From assembly GCA_001873075.1 (NCBI GenBank), contig MNYL01000026.1:1-23047 (forward strand): a stretch of DNA of 23,047 nt, written 5' to 3'. This DNA comes from Fibrobacteres bacterium CG2_30_45_31. GTDB taxonomy: Bacteria > Fibrobacterota > Fibrobacteria > Fibrobacterales > Fibrobacteraceae. Below are positions 16,489 through 23,047 of this stretch, one piece after another (the stretch's first letter is position 1; each line of letters begins with the position of its first letter). The position numbers and the translations under genes are program-made. The notes beneath the pieces were generated by a model, which was not told where the DNA came from, did not search any database, and saw nothing but the letters and a program-made list of their open reading frames with translations.

Positions 16489-16949
16489 ACAGTCACCAAA
16501 TATAAAGTTTTTGAGCTGGGGTGTATGCTTTTTTTCAAAGAAAAACGAGATTTTTGGGCGTTCATAAAAGATGCAATTTTTCTATGACTTTCTTAAGTCG
16601 TTGATTTTTAAAGAAATAGAGAAAAAATTCATTTTTATTGATTTTTTGTTTCATTTTATAACAATCGTAATTGGAATAATAAGTCCCGTTTTCTGTTTGA
16701 ATGTCTATTAATATTCAAGAAAAAAGGGTAATCGCCAGTTTCATTGATGCCTCTTTTTTAACGCACAAAGTAAATTTTTTTCTTACAAAATAATTCAGTT
16801 TTGCATGAACTTCGTTGTATTTTCTTGTGTTAAAAGCGGTTACCATTTCAATAGAAATAGACGGAGCCTTAATAATCTTTCCTAAATGTCAAAAGATATT
16901 GGCACGTTTCCTCTAGGAAAAGAGTATTTTTCGCTTACAAGAGGTGCAA

Positions 16950-17759
16950 ATGCACATAGATCATAATGATGAAAATTTGAAGAGGTATTTGGACGACATT
17001 CGTAGAACGCGTCCGTTGTCCCGTAGTGAGGAACAAGTACTTTTCAGATTAGTGGCTCAGGGAAATCGCAAGGCGAAGGAACGCCTAGTTTCTGCTAATA
17101 TGCGGTTTGTTCTTAAAGTGGTTATCCAATACCGATCTCCGTTTATCCCAATTTCTGATTTGGTTAATGAAGGTGCGATGGGCCTTGTACGAGCTATTGA
17201 GAGCTTTGATTATAGCCGAGGTCTAAAATTTATCAGCTACGGAGTATGGTGGATCAAAGCTTATATTACCCGGGCTATAAACGAGCAAGGTTCTTTGATT
17301 CGCCTTCCCGCAAATCAGCAATTACGGGTTCGGAAAGCTTTAAAATCACAAGCTCGTGGGGTGGAGATTGATGAAGATATTCGGGAACTTCTGCAAATAG
17401 GACAGCGCGGTATCTCTTTTGATTCTCCTTTGTCTGGAGACTCCAAAACAACGTATGCAGAAATATTATCAGACGATTCTATGATGAGTCCTGATCGTCG
17501 TACTGAAATAAACAGTGTTGAGACCGTGGTTCATTCCTTGCTCGAACATCTTCCTTACCGCGAAGGTAGAGTGATCGCTGGAATTTATGGTGTTCGTCAG
17601 GATTCGCCGCAAACACTCCGGGAAGTGGGGGAGTCTTTGAATATCTCCCATGAAAGAGTACGTCAATTGCGGGATCAAGCTTTGCGTCGTATTCGTAGGG
17701 CCTCATGTCGCCCTTACCTTCAGGAAAACTTTTTTGCACTCACGGATGTGAACTCCTGA
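16950..17759 (+). CDS. Short RNA polymerase sigma-70 family factor (RpoD/SigA-like, no region 1.1)
   Basis: The product of about 269 residues has sigma region 1.2 near residues 8-35, region 2 (NMRFVLKVV, DLVNEGAMGL for core binding, GLKFISYGVWWIKAYITRAI for -10 recognition), region 3 with IDEDIRELL and FDSPLSGDS, and region 4 with the helix-turn-helix TLREVGESLNISHERVRQL. This is the compact group 1/2 architecture. I place the start at the ATG at 16950, because AGAGG lies 5 nt before it; an in-frame GTG at 16944 would overlap that site. At the -10 contact, E. coli sigma-70 has WWIRQAITR and this protein has WWIKAYITR. The residue matching Q437 is therefore Ala, which hints at altered promoter preference. 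It is divergent from the giant repeat gene and followed by two envelope-related genes. It could be an alternative sigma factor or this lineage's housekeeping factor; the window does not decide. Confidence 0.9.
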   Translation: MHIDHNDENLKRYLDDIRRTRPLSRSEEQVLFRLVAQGNRKAKERLVSANMRFVLKVVIQYRSPFIPISDLVNEGAMGLVRAIESFDYSRGLKFISYGVWWIKAYITRAINEQGSLIRLPANQQLRVRKALKSQARGVEIDEDIRELLQIGQRGISFDSPLSGDSKTTYAEILSDDSMMSPDRRTEINSVETVVHSLLEHLPYREGRVIAGIYGVRQDSPQTLREVGESLNISHERVRQLRDQALRRIRRASCRPYLQENFFALTDVNS

Positions 17760-17817
17760 CAAAAAAAAACATATAAGCTATCTTTGCCGTTAGCTGAATT
17801 CAACAAATGGACGAGTC

Positions 17818-18228
17818 ATGAAATTTGTTTTTCTTTGCGATGCCAGTTACCTCAAAGGTGACCTTGCTGCTTTTGTTAATAATTTCCCAACAAACCATGA
17901 ACTGGTAACTATGACTGCCGAAGAGTTTCTTCAAGCGAAGTCTTTTCCTGAAGGAACGTTCGGTGTATTGGTGGAACGCTTCACTTGGCAGAAAAACTTT
18001 AGCCTCTTCCGTTATTTTGGTTTACTTCCAATTTTGGAAATTCTTCCTTTGGGTGTTGTGAGTCGTAATCGTCGTCAAGAAGCTCTCAAGGGGCGTTGTG
18101 CGATGCGCGGTTCGGAGATGGTTATCGTTCCGAGTGCTTCTCCTGAAGAGCTTTTTGCAATGGTGGATAAATTTGTGGCGGCTCCTCCTCCGGGTCACGT
18201 TTATCCTCGTGGTTGTGCAAAAGTTTAA
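17818..18228 (+). CDS. Uncharacterised 136-residue protein
   Basis: I do not recognise a family. The protein begins with a beta-strand-like MKFVFLCDASYL, has no signal peptide or clear membrane helix, and contains two moderately hydrophobic stretches (about 66-78 and 100-108) separated by a basic segment, SRNRRQEALKGR. The C-terminus is Pro-rich (AAPPPGHVYPRG). It is probably cytoplasmic. The reading frame has codon use like its neighbours and sits 58 bp after the sigma factor and 11 bp before the M23 membrane protein gene. Co-transcription with the latter is likely, and a role as its cytoplasmic partner is possible but unproven. A five-codon frame (ATG at 17807, MDES) ends on a TGA that overlaps this ATG and might couple translation. 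Confidence 0.75.
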   Translation: MKFVFLCDASYLKGDLAAFVNNFPTNHELVTMTAEEFLQAKSFPEGTFGVLVERFTWQKNFSLFRYFGLLPILEILPLGVVSRNRRQEALKGRCAMRGSEMVIVPSASPEELFAMVDKFVAAPPPGHVYPRGCAKV

Positions 18229-18239
18229 CTTAGTTTGCA

Positions 18240-19760
18240 ATGCAAAAAAAGGTTCTTGAGTCCCTTGCCGCTCGCGGCTCTTTTGTCGGGCTCATGCTTC
18301 CCGGTTTTTCTTCTTATCCCCTACATGCGGTCTCTTCTTTTGTGCATTCGCTTTCTGCTGATGTACTTCCGCTTGTTGTGGATTTAGGCACGGGTCAAAT
18401 TCCGGTTTCTTCACCACTATCCACAGAATCACTCTTTAAGAGAACTTTGTCTGTCGTGGAGTCTGAAAAATCAATCTGTGCTCTTTGGGAAGGACTTTCT
18501 GTCATTACTTCTCTTGGCAAAATGTTAGATGCCGAAGATACTTCTGTGCGACAATTTGTGCGCAATATCCAAGTGCTTCAGAAGTCTCATCCGTTTATCG
18601 TTTTATTGTACCCAGAAACCTGGAATGAAACGCATTCCAAAATCTTTTGCTCGTGCGGTTTTTTCTTGGTTGTTTTGGGAGAAAAAGCAAATGTAGCGGA
18701 TGTTGCTTCTGAGTTAGAAAATGTGAACTGTTTTCCCAAACAAAGTATTTGGTGGTCAGCAACGGAGTACCCAGAAAAGAAACGCTTTCCCAAAGTAACA
18801 AGAGCCATCCGTTCTGTAGGTCGTTTACAGTTGCCATCATCTGAACAGTTTCTTGATAAGCCAGAATTGTTTGCGCAGGCAATAAAAAATATGTTGAAAG
18901 CACGTGTGCTGGTTCAAAATCCACTGGAAGGCTTGCCCTATTATTTTCGACGGGTTTGGGTTATTCTGTGCCTTTTGTTGTGTGCAATACCATTCTTACT
19001 TCCTACCAAAATAGATACGGGATTATCGATGCTTCGGGAGATGCGTCCTGAAAGAGATCGCTATTCTGATGCTCCTTACTTTAATTTCGTTTTTGATGGT
19101 ACTGAGACTTTGCAAAGAATCAGTCGCTACGCAGTGGGACGTTTTACTGCTACGGTCACATCAGATAAAATTTTGAGTTCTTATGTCAAAGACGTTTTGA
19201 AACAAAATGATTTTCCTGAAAATAGTTGGCAAAAGGACGATTTAATTTATCCCCCAGCAGGTACACAACTTCGTTTTCTTCCGCCGCAAAATATTCACAA
19301 TGCTTATTACGATTCCATTGCTCCCGCATGGAAATATTTTACGGGTATGATTTCGGATAGTATCGCTTATCTTACTGAGATGTATCATGAGCAAGCCACA
19401 GACACTTACCGCCTCCATACAGGAATTGATGTGGCAAGTCGAATGGGGGCCCGAATTTTAGCCCCTTTTAACGCAAAAGCATGGACTTTGAAGGATGAAC
19501 GCGGTGGGGTTGTTATCGGTTTAGTTCATGAAAAAGCAGTGATGCTTTTTATGCATTGTGACCAATTGCTATACCTAGATGGTCAAGATGTTATGCAAGG
19601 GGATCCGATTGCTACTGTTGGGACGACGGGCCATACAACAGGGCCTCATGTTCATTTGGTAACAGGTATTGTTGATCCAAAAGGTCCAAAAATAATTGGA
19701 AATATGCATTATCGAATTGTGAACCCTATCACATGGTTCTATTTTCAAACAAAAAAATAG
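18240..19760 (+). CDS. Inner-membrane M23 (LytM-type) metallopeptidase with an unrecognised cytoplasmic N-terminal domain
   Basis: The 506-residue protein has three parts. Residues 1-236 form a soluble alpha/beta-looking domain (strands such as VLPLVVDLGTG and HPFIVLLYPETW). A single membrane helix at about 239-255 is preceded by FRRVW, so the N-terminus should face the cytoplasm. Residues 257-506 lie in the periplasm and end in an M23 peptidase domain. The zinc and catalytic residues are present: H393 and D397 (HTGID), H439 (FMHC), and H470/H472 (GPHVH). M23 enzymes usually cut peptidoglycan cross-bridges. The order of strands in the N-terminal part recalls ParA/MinD-type ATPases, but no P-loop is visible, so this is a guess about a degenerate fold. 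The peptidase lacks the usual coiled-coil regulator seen in EnvC-like proteins. The ATG at 18240 has no clear ribosome site. The gene follows the 136-residue protein by 11 bp. Confidence 0.85.
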   Translation: MQKKVLESLAARGSFVGLMLPGFSSYPLHAVSSFVHSLSADVLPLVVDLGTGQIPVSSPLSTESLFKRTLSVVESEKSICALWEGLSVITSLGKMLDAEDTSVRQFVRNIQVLQKSHPFIVLLYPETWNETHSKIFCSCGFFLVVLGEKANVADVASELENVNCFPKQSIWWSATEYPEKKRFPKVTRAIRSVGRLQLPSSEQFLDKPELFAQAIKNMLKARVLVQNPLEGLPYYFRRVWVILCLLLCAIPFLLPTKIDTGLSMLREMRPERDRYSDAPYFNFVFDGTETLQRISRYAVGRFTATVTSDKILSSYVKDVLKQNDFPENSWQKDDLIYPPAGTQLRFLPPQNIHNAYYDSIAPAWKYFTGMISDSIAYLTEMYHEQATDTYRLHTGIDVASRMGARILAPFNAKAWTLKDERGGVVIGLVHEKAVMLFMHCDQLLYLDGQDVMQGDPIATVGTTGHTTGPHVHLVTGIVDPKGPKIIGNMHYRIVNPITWFYFQTKK

Positions 19761-19775
19761 GCATAATGTAAGAAA

Positions 19776-19794
19776 AATGTTACATCTTAACATT
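19776..19794. repeat. Inverted repeat upstream of the 19877 lipoprotein gene
   Basis: AATGTTA and TAACATT (7 bp each, 5-nt spacer) form a perfect inverted repeat 16 bp after the stop of the M23 gene. An overlapping, mutually exclusive stem pairs TTACATC (19780-19786) with GATGTAA (19803-19809). There is no U-tract, so the repeat is more like an operator or leader structure than a terminator. Confidence 0.5.
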
Positions 19795-19876
19795 CCTTTT
19801 ATGATGTAAAAAAAATAATTTTGGTGGTGGGATTGGTCGGTTTTGTAAAGATATTGAATCCAAGGAGATTCCAAGT

Positions 19877-20314
19877 ATGATTTCTCGTTATTCTTTTTTT
19901 GCCGGCCTTGCGTTGCTTTTTATAGGCTGTTCTTCTGTGAATTTGCCTAAAGCTGAGTTGGCAGAACATAATGCTGAACGAAATATCCCTCCCATTGATG
20001 AGATGATCGTATCCCTTAAGAAATCATATATTTCCCAATGTTATGGTCCTATTGTTCATAGAGATCCTCCTGAAAATCAGTGTCAAACTGAGTTGTTCCA
20101 GATGCTGGAACGTCGTTATAATTTGAATTACAATCAAGCTCACGTTGATATGGCATCAAATGATTTGTTCTTCCGCGATGTGGATTCTCGCCTTCGTAAG
20201 ATGGTTCGTACGGACCCAGAAGTTCGTGATGCGGTTCGCAACGGAGCCTTTCGAAATGCGGATGAAATGCTTGCTTACTACAAAGACAAGTATGCATTTA
20301 ATTCCAAAAATTAA
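19877..20314 (+). CDS. Small lipoprotein of unknown function
   Basis: The 145-residue product has a short signal peptide (MISRYSFF, then a hydrophobic core) and a lipobox-like FIGC with the lipidated cysteine at C18. Phe at -3 is less usual, so lipidation is likely but not certain. The mature part is charged and mostly helical by composition, with two cysteines (C55, C69) that could pair. The C-terminal third, VDSRLRKMVRTDPEVRDAV then NADEMLAYYKDKY, looks like an alpha-helical segment. No known domain is recognised. AAGGAG lies 9 nt before the ATG. The 116-bp gap from the M23 gene and the inverted repeat there suggest its own promoter. A terminator follows at 20340. Confidence 0.78.
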   Translation: MISRYSFFAGLALLFIGCSSVNLPKAELAEHNAERNIPPIDEMIVSLKKSYISQCYGPIVHRDPPENQCQTELFQMLERRYNLNYNQAHVDMASNDLFFRDVDSRLRKMVRTDPEVRDAVRNGAFRNADEMLAYYKDKYAFNSKN

Positions 20315-20339
20315 TTCTTTTTGATTTTTGTTTTTTTTT

Positions 20340-20370
20340 GCGCGGACCCATGGTACTGCGCTTTTTTTTT
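20340..20370 (+). terminator. Terminator after the lipoprotein gene
   Basis: GCGCGG and CTGCGC form the base of an imperfect GC-rich hairpin (20340-20361), followed directly by nine T. The sequence just before it is also T-rich. Confidence 0.7.
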
Positions 20371-20499
20371 ATGAGTATCATTCAGGCTCTTGCAATTTCT
20401 ATCTTTCGGTATAGATTATTTTTAGTGGTTGAGATACAACCGCTTGCGAATAATGAATTGTTTGCTAATGATTTTGCTGCAACGGAAAGGTTAAAATGA
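20371..20499 (+). CDS. Possible 42-residue leader ORF overlapping the GH5 start
   Basis: An ATG immediately after the terminator T-run opens a 42-residue frame whose TGA overlaps the GH5 ATG (ATGA at 20496-20499). The peptide has a moderately hydrophobic middle (AISIFRYRLFLVVEIQPLA) but also internal charges, and no ribosome-binding site precedes it. It may be chance, a coupling leader, or the remains of a signal peptide put out of frame with the enzyme. Confidence is low. Confidence 0.2.
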   Translation: MSIIQALAISIFRYRLFLVVEIQPLANNELFANDFAATERLK

Positions 20500-22115
20500 G
20501 TCCTAAGACAAAACCTGGATTTTTTGTACAAGACAGATTTCTATACACGAAGGATAATGAAAAAGTAATTCTTCGTGGTGTGAACCATATGTTTATTTGG
20601 ACGGATCGAGAAGGCAAATCAATTCCTGAAATTGCAAAAACAGGAGCCAATGTTGTACGCATTGTATGGAATATGCGTGGACGTGTTTGCGATTTAGACA
20701 GAATCATTGGTGAATGCATCGCTAACAATATGATTCCGATGCCTGAATTGCATGATGCTACTGGTAAATGGGATAGACTGTCAGATCTTTTATCTTTTTG
20801 GTTGCGTGATGAGACGCTACAAATGATTCAGGACCATCAAGAATATCTTATTCTCAATATTGGTAATGAAGTGGGTAGCGAAGAAGTAGATGGGGAAGAT
20901 TTTTATAATGCTTATAGCTCTGCAGTGACTCAAATGAGAGCCTCTGGTATTCGAGTGCCTTTGGTCATCGATGCTGATGCTTGGGGACAGAGTACTAAAA
21001 ATATTTTTGGACAAGGAAAAAGACTGCTTCAAAGTGACCCAGAACATAATTTGCTTTTTTCCATTCATATGTGGTGGCCGAGTGAACGTCATGATCCACA
21101 AAAAACTGGGTATGCGACGGTCAAGGATCGAGTGACTGGGGAGTTGGAGCAGTCTGTGGCTCTGGGGATTCCGTTAATTATTGGGGAATTTGCTCCTGTA
21201 GCGGTTAATGGCGCGAAGGATATTCCTTATCAGTTTATTATGGCTGAAGCAGAACGTCTAGAAATTGGTTGGCTTGCTTGGAGTTGGGGGCCTGGTAATT
21301 ATGACAGTCAAGCGATGGATATGACGACCCATGGTTCTTTCAATACTTTGGTGGAATGGGGTAGAATCGTATGCGTGGATAGCTCTCTCAGTATTCAGAA
21401 TACGAGTGTGATTCCTTCCTTTATTCTCAATTCAGATTTTGCAACAGGAATTTCTGCTAAGGGCTGTAATATTGTTACGAATGGCGACTTTTCTTTTGAG
21501 GAAGAAAAGTTGGACGGTTGGATGTCGGATTTTTGGGGTGGAAAAGTAGACGTTCAAAGTAAGAACGGTGAAGTTTACTTTAAGATAGCTCAAGCGGGTG
21601 CTGATAGTTGGTGTTTGCAATTCAAGCAGACATTGGCTTTACGTAATGGGCTGACCTACATTTTTAGTATGCGCGCAAAAGCGGATAAACCTAGAACTTT
21701 GAACGTAGATATAAAACAAGCTTCTGAAAATTATGTTCCTTATGCTAATGGACGTATTTTGGATTTAAGTACAAGCTGGCAAGATTTCAGTTGGAAATTC
21801 ACGATGAAGGAACCTTCAGATGACCAAGCCGTATTGGTTTTTGATATGGGGGGGACTCCTGTCAATTGGACTCTTGCTGATGTTTCTTTAGTTCAAGCTC
21901 GTAGTATTGCTGATCGTCTCAACCGTAGTTTCCAACGCAATGTTCAAAAAAATTCTGGATATTTCAATGCTCCAAGTGTGCCATGGGAACTACATCTTTA
22001 TTCTCCTTCGGGGAAACTTCTAGAAATATTGGATAAAGGTGTCGGGGGAGAGGGAATGAAAGCTTATCCGAAGATTGAAAAAAGCGGAATTATGGTTATT
22101 AAGGATAAAATCTAA
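20496..22115 (+). CDS. Glycoside hydrolase family 5 enzyme (mannanase-like) with carbohydrate-binding module
   Basis: The 539-residue protein begins with a GH5 (beta/alpha)8 domain at about 7-300. Motifs include LRGVNHMF, ANVVRIVW, PELHDATG, and NIGNE with the acid/base E125. DADAWGQS, FSIHMWWP and IIGEFAP with the nucleophile E231 follow. LHDATG, IDADAWGQ and FSIHM are hallmarks of the GH5_8 beta-mannanase group, so hydrolysis of beta-1,4-mannans is the best guess. A beta-sandwich carbohydrate-binding module resembling CBM4/9-like folds follows at about 325-467 (NIVTNGDFSFEEEKLDGWM). Residues 496-539 (ELHLYSPSGKLLEIL ending GIMVIKDKI) resemble a type IX secretion C-terminal domain. No signal peptide is encoded: the GH5 fold starts almost at the Met, and the frame is closed by a TGA at 20469. 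GGAAAGG lies 5 nt before the ATG. Confidence 0.88.
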   Translation: MSPKTKPGFFVQDRFLYTKDNEKVILRGVNHMFIWTDREGKSIPEIAKTGANVVRIVWNMRGRVCDLDRIIGECIANNMIPMPELHDATGKWDRLSDLLSFWLRDETLQMIQDHQEYLILNIGNEVGSEEVDGEDFYNAYSSAVTQMRASGIRVPLVIDADAWGQSTKNIFGQGKRLLQSDPEHNLLFSIHMWWPSERHDPQKTGYATVKDRVTGELEQSVALGIPLIIGEFAPVAVNGAKDIPYQFIMAEAERLEIGWLAWSWGPGNYDSQAMDMTTHGSFNTLVEWGRIVCVDSSLSIQNTSVIPSFILNSDFATGISAKGCNIVTNGDFSFEEEKLDGWMSDFWGGKVDVQSKNGEVYFKIAQAGADSWCLQFKQTLALRNGLTYIFSMRAKADKPRTLNVDIKQASENYVPYANGRILDLSTSWQDFSWKFTMKEPSDDQAVLVFDMGGTPVNWTLADVSLVQARSIADRLNRSFQRNVQKNSGYFNAPSVPWELHLYSPSGKLLEILDKGVGGEGMKAYPKIEKSGIMVIKDKI

Positions 22116-22188
22116 ACTTATGTTGCTATTCCATTTTGGAGTAAGCGATAGCCTCTTTTCCTTATAAAACAACATAGATTATTCTCAT

Positions 22189-23047
22189 ATGGAACGCGCT
22201 AAGGCAAAGATCCTCGTTGTTGACGATACCAAAACTAATGTTGAAGTTTTGGAGGGGATTCTCATGGACGAATATGATGTTCATGTTGCTTTGGATGGTG
22301 AACGAGCGCTTAAATTAATTCCGAGACTTAAACCAGATCTTATTTTGCTAGATGTAATGATGCCTGTAATGGACGGCTATGAGACGTTGCAACGTTTACG
22401 TCTTATTGAAGAGGGAAAAGATATCCCCGTTATTTTCCTTACTGCAAAAGTGGATAGCGAAGGGGAAAAAGAGGGGCTTTCTTTAGGGGCTGTGGATTAC
22501 ATTACCAAACCCTTCACCCCATCTCTTGTGAAACTTCGTATTAAGAATCAGTTGGAATACAAATTTCATCGGGATCATCTAGCGGAATTAGTGCTTGAGC
22601 GTACACTCTCTTTGCGACAGACTTTAAAAGTAATGCTTATGAGTCTTGGTGCTTTAGCGGAGTATCGTGATAATGAAACTGGGGGACACATTCGGCGAAC
22701 TCAAATTATTGTTCGTATGCTCGCTGAAGTTTTACAAAAAAATCCCAAGTTTTATGATGTATTACCTAATGATGAAGTGGTAGAACAATTTGCCACAGCG
22801 GCCCCTCTTCATGATATTGGAAAGGTGGGTATTCAGGATAGTATTTTGAGGAAGCCCGGCCGTTTGACTCCCGAAGAAATGGATCAAATGAAAGGACACA
22901 CAATTTTGGGTTATGAAGTGCTGGAATCAGCAACGTTTGAACTTCATAATGATCCGATGGTCATTGTTGCGGCTCAAATTGCAAAAAGCCATCACGAAAA
23001 ATGGGATGGTACAGGTTATCCAGAGGGTTTAAAGGGAGAAAAAATTC
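22189..23047 (+). CDS. Response regulator with HD-GYP domain (cut by window end)
   Basis: The visible 286 residues start with a receiver domain at about 6-122: acidic pair D12/D13, phospho-acceptor D55 in LILLDVMMPVMDGYE, T85 and K107 in TKPF. A short helical linker leads to an HD-GYP domain with H167 (GGHIRRT), HD at 208-209 (APLHDIGKVGI), HH at 268-269, and GTGYP at 274-278. HD-GYP proteins hydrolyse cyclic-di-GMP. The key residues in view are intact, so this is probably an active phosphodiesterase controlled by phosphorylation; the sensor kinase is not in the window. The ATG at 22189 has no obvious ribosome site. The gene lies 73 bp after the GH5 gene. The C-terminal end lies beyond the window. 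Confidence 0.92.
   Translation, partial: MERAKAKILVVDDTKTNVEVLEGILMDEYDVHVALDGERALKLIPRLKPDLILLDVMMPVMDGYETLQRLRLIEEGKDIPVIFLTAKVDSEGEKEGLSLGAVDYITKPFTPSLVKLRIKNQLEYKFHRDHLAELVLERTLSLRQTLKVMLMSLGALAEYRDNETGGHIRRTQIIVRMLAEVLQKNPKFYDVLPNDEVVEQFATAAPLHDIGKVGIQDSILRKPGRLTPEEMDQMKGHTILGYEVLESATFELHNDPMVIVAAQIAKSHHEKWDGTGYPEGLKGEKI

Larger units (their letters stand above)
16363..16949. other. Divergent intergenic region between the giant repeat gene and the sigma factor
   Basis: No gene is visible. The left part is the leader of the minus-strand giant gene (promoter and hairpins listed separately), including a perfect 10-bp palindrome TGTAGCTACA at 16426-16435. The right part, about 380 bp, is AT-rich upstream sequence of the sigma factor. 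It holds an inverted repeat ATCTTT...AAAGAT near 16875-16896 and a 14-bp palindrome TTTCCTCTAGGAAA at 16907-16920, 29 bp before the ATG. I could not find a convincing plus-strand -35/-10 pair. Confidence 0.5.

Noticed and set aside
16899..16920. Sigma-54 promoter (TTGGCAC upstream of the sigma gene)
   Set aside because: The -24 half matches, but the required GC of the -12 element is absent at the right spacing.
16944..16949. GTG start for the sigma factor
   Set aside because: It overlaps the Shine-Dalgarno AGAGG that is well placed for the ATG at 16950.

Overview
The window looks like chromosomal DNA of a Gram-negative, fibre-degrading bacterium, most likely Fibrobacter or a close relative. 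That placement is an inference. It rests on moderate GC, lipoproteins with Ser/Glu-rich tails after the lipobox, a family GH5 mannanase-like enzyme with a carbohydrate-binding module and a tail resembling a type IX secretion signal, several genes without a clear Shine-Dalgarno, and a short sigma-70 factor without region 1.1. No rRNA or other decisive marker is present.

Layout. Positions 48-4457 (minus) encode a 1469-residue double-activase protein of the 2-hydroxyacyl-CoA dehydratase activator family. Divergent from it, 4516-7421 (plus) carries a citramalate synthase (cimA) and histidinol dehydrogenase (hisD), followed by tRNA-Pro(UGG) with its own promoter and a terminator. Positions 7573-9070 are an accessory-looking stretch: one small minus-strand lipoprotein gene, two perfect copies of a 57-bp repeat that each carry a plus-strand terminator joined to a minus-strand terminator, a tandem 12-bp repeat, and two spans that could encode small RNAs.

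Positions 9082-16362 (minus) encode a 2426-residue secreted protein made almost entirely of cadherin-like beta-sandwich repeats. I count 22 repeats plus a different terminal domain. The 22 follow a strict higher-order rule: one leading domain, then seven three-domain units, with the first domain of every unit carrying an insertion. This is the most striking structure in the window.

Across a 587-bp intergenic region lies a plus-strand group: a short sigma-70 factor (16950-17759), an unrecognised 136-residue protein, and a 506-residue inner-membrane protein that joins an unrecognised cytoplasmic domain to a periplasmic M23 peptidase domain. A small lipoprotein, the GH5/CBM enzyme and the start of a response regulator with an HD-GYP domain (cut by the window end) follow.

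How they may work together. cimA and hisD are ordinary amino-acid biosynthesis genes. The second half is centred on the cell envelope: giant repeat protein, M23 peptidase, lipoproteins, polysaccharide hydrolase, and signalling through a sigma factor and cyclic-di-GMP turnover. A functional link among these is suggested only by proximity.
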